Assembly: GCF_015624485.1 (NCBI RefSeq)
Contig: NZ_CP061378.1
Span: forward strand, 3,410,001 to 3,474,000
Direction of reading: 5' to 3'
Origin: Bradyrhizobium genosp. L
GTDB lineage: Bacteria > Pseudomonadota > Alphaproteobacteria > Rhizobiales > Xanthobacteraceae
Length of the DNA stretch: 64,000 nt
The position numbers were made by a program, and so were the translations under genes. This document shows, in pieces, positions 62,755 through 64,000 of this stretch. Below the pieces are notes generated by a model. The model saw only the letters and a program-made list of their open reading frames with translations. It was not told the DNA's origin and ran no database searches. The first letter of the stretch is position 1; each line of letters begins with the position of its first letter.

Positions 62755-63498
62755 TCAGGCCTGCAGATAACGGCCATCGAGCGCCTTGCGCTCAGCCGGA
62801 CCGAGTCCGAGGCCGTCTCGGAAATAGCCGTCGAGGCTGCCGTACTCGGCATCGATCGCCTCGAACGCGGCCTCGAGGAATCCGGCCCGCACGGTGCCGA
62901 GCACCTGCCTGATGTCGTCGGGAAGCTCGCTGGTTGCGGACGGATCGCGTTTGTAGAACTGGTTGGTCAGGAGATAGTCGTCGGCGATCACCTGATCGGG
63001 CACGCCGAGCACATGCAGGATCAGCGCGCAGGCAAAGCCGGTGCGGTCCTTGCCGGCGGTGCAGTGGATCACCAGCGGCGCGCGATCCTCGAGCAGATGG
63101 GCGAACAGCGTGCGATAGCGCTCGGTGTTGTCCTGCACATAGCCGCGATAGGATTCCCGCATCACGTCGATCGCATCGGCTTCCTCGAGTTGACGGTGAC
63201 CGGCGATCGCGCGCAGCGAAGCCACGACGGTCGGCTCGACCGGGAGCGAGTGCACGGTGACGTCGGCCATGCCGCACAGCGCCTCCGCGCGTTCGGCTGT
63301 GCCGCGGAAATCGAACGCGCTTTTGACCCCGAGCCCGCGCACGATGGCGACATCCGCGTCGGTCAGATGTGCCAGATGGTTGGAGCGGAAGATCTGCCGC
63401 CAGCGCACGGTCCGGCCGTCCCGGGTCTGATAGCCGCCGAGATCGCGAAAATTGCTGGCGCCGGCGAGATTGAGGTGACGGGCAGGGGCATCGGACAT
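62755..63498 (-). CDS. tyrosine-protein-phosphatase family protein
   Basis: 247-residue protein of the Y-phosphatase-3/PTP-SIW type. The catalytic loop HCTAGKDRTG has Cys146 and Arg152 of the Cx5R motif. The N-terminal NFRDLGGYQTRDGRTVRWRQIFRSN is diagnostic for this group, which includes bacterial lipid/tyrosine phosphatases. No signal peptide. Substrate unknown. Confidence 0.9.
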   Translation of the reverse strand: MSDAPARHLNLAGASNFRDLGGYQTRDGRTVRWRQIFRSNHLAHLTDADVAIVRGLGVKSAFDFRGTAERAEALCGMADVTVHSLPVEPTVVASLRAIAGHRQLEEADAIDVMRESYRGYVQDNTERYRTLFAHLLEDRAPLVIHCTAGKDRTGFACALILHVLGVPDQVIADDYLLTNQFYKRDPSATSELPDDIRQVLGTVRAGFLEAAFEAIDAEYGSLDGYFRDGLGLGPAERKALDGRYLQA

Positions 63499-63620
63499 CG
63501 GCAGACCTGTTGCAGCGGATGAGTCTCGCGCAAGCTCTATAACCGGCCTGTCCGGGGGAGAATATGACTTATGGCGGGGCCGCTATTCGCGCCGTGGCGC
63601 GATCGTTGTGGGGCGCAATG

Positions 63621-63655
63621 AAAAAAGGGCCGAAACGCTGGTTCCGGCCCTTCTT
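63621..63655 (-). terminator. Rho-independent terminator after DUF2735 gene
   Basis: Read leftward: GGGCCGGAA, loop, TTTCGGCCC followed by TTTTTT. One base bulge. 50 bp past the leftward gene's stop. On the other strand TTCTTATT also follows, so it may act both ways. Confidence 0.8.
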
Positions 63656-63703
63656 ATTGCTCTGAAGCCTGATGGCTCGATGTCACGCTTCGCTGCGTCG
63701 GCA

Positions 63704-63904
63704 TTAGTGGTCCCGGCCCGGCTTGGCGTCTTCGATCGCTGCCTGATGATACCAGCTTTCGCTGCACAGCGAGGTTTCGAGCCCGGCTGCCAGCTCCAGT
63801 GCCGTGCGCACCTCGCCGTAACGGCGTCCGCCGAGAGCCGCACGGCCCCCCGCCGGGAATTGATAGATCTTGGCAGATCCCTGATTTTGGCCTGTGGTGA
63901 TCAT
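63704..63904 (-). CDS. DUF2735 family small protein
   Basis: 66-residue protein of the DUF2735 family, found in rhizobia and relatives. The diagnostic segments are SAKIYQFPAGGRAALGGRRYG near the start (shown here as SAKIYQFP and GGRAALGGRRYG) and SESWYHQAAIEDAKP at the end. GGAGA lies 8 bases before the ATG at 63904; an upstream in-frame stretch is not coding. A good terminator follows. Function unknown. The 96 bp to the window edge show no further gene. Confidence 0.87.
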   Translation of the reverse strand: MITTGQNQGSAKIYQFPAGGRAALGGRRYGEVRTALELAAGLETSLCSESWYHQAAIEDAKPGRDH

Positions 63905-64000
63905 GTTCGAAATCTCCTTCGTCGAACGCGAGCCCTCCATGGTGCGCCCGACTCCTTCGTGTGCGGTTACCAATTGGGATATCGGCCTGAGCCCGACCGG

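Noticed and set aside
1..64000. CRISPR arrays, tRNA or rRNA genes, insertion sequences, phage or conjugation genes
   Set aside because: None seen: no regularly spaced identical repeats, no cloverleaf-like sequence noticed, and no transposase, integrase or phage protein among the readable genes.

Overview
This is a gene-dense, GC-rich stretch of chromosome from an alphaproteobacterium, most likely Bradyrhizobium or a close relative in Bradyrhizobiaceae. The genus is inferred from three things: the gene orders lptF-lptG-lptD-surA-pdxA-rsmA and pgsA-hdaA-ppk-ppx next to purMN; small lineage-restricted proteins such as the DUF2735 protein at the right edge; and at least five families of palindromic intergenic repeats of the kind scattered through Bradyrhizobium genomes. 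I see no tRNA, rRNA, CRISPR array, insertion sequence, prophage or integrase. I annotate 65 coding genes, several of them under 60 codons.

Left part (1-31 kb) is mostly core chromosome. acpP-fabF-mltG-yicC-gmk run rightward (fatty-acid elongation, peptidoglycan terminase, an RNase, guanylate kinase). A leftward group holds the LPS export operon lptF-lptG-lptD with surA, pdxA and rsmA, followed by an alcohol dehydrogenase, a solute-binding protein and a secreted two-Cys protein. pepA-holC and a lipoprotein run rightward. An ABC-F ATPase and two small proteins run leftward, and ndk and a TerC-family membrane protein run rightward. The polyphosphate and replication-control group pgsA-like/hdaA/ppk/ppx runs leftward, divergent from purM-purN, and is followed by a cold-shock gene.

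Middle (31-49 kb) has RNase D, an acyltransferase, an SLC13 transporter, SelO, aspS, a large AsmA-like envelope protein, malic enzyme with a phosphotransacetylase-like tail, DoxX, a RibD/DHFR-like reductase, and three exported enzymes (a CE4 deacetylase, a thiol peroxidase and an L,D-transpeptidase with a degenerate second domain). Most of the repeat elements lie from here to about 57 kb.

Right part (49-64 kb) is more accessory. It holds short secreted or membrane proteins, a MocR regulator divergent from a flavin-type oxidase, an M20 peptidase, a BtuF-like protein without a signal peptide, a thioesterase, a GNAT enzyme, and a group of small enzymes. In the midst of these is a two-gene cassette carrying three GrlR-like domains (58975-60023), far from any visible type III secretion gene. 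That cassette is my best candidate for an undescribed system. The second most interesting theme is that several repeat elements begin at, or supply, the stop codon of the adjacent gene.
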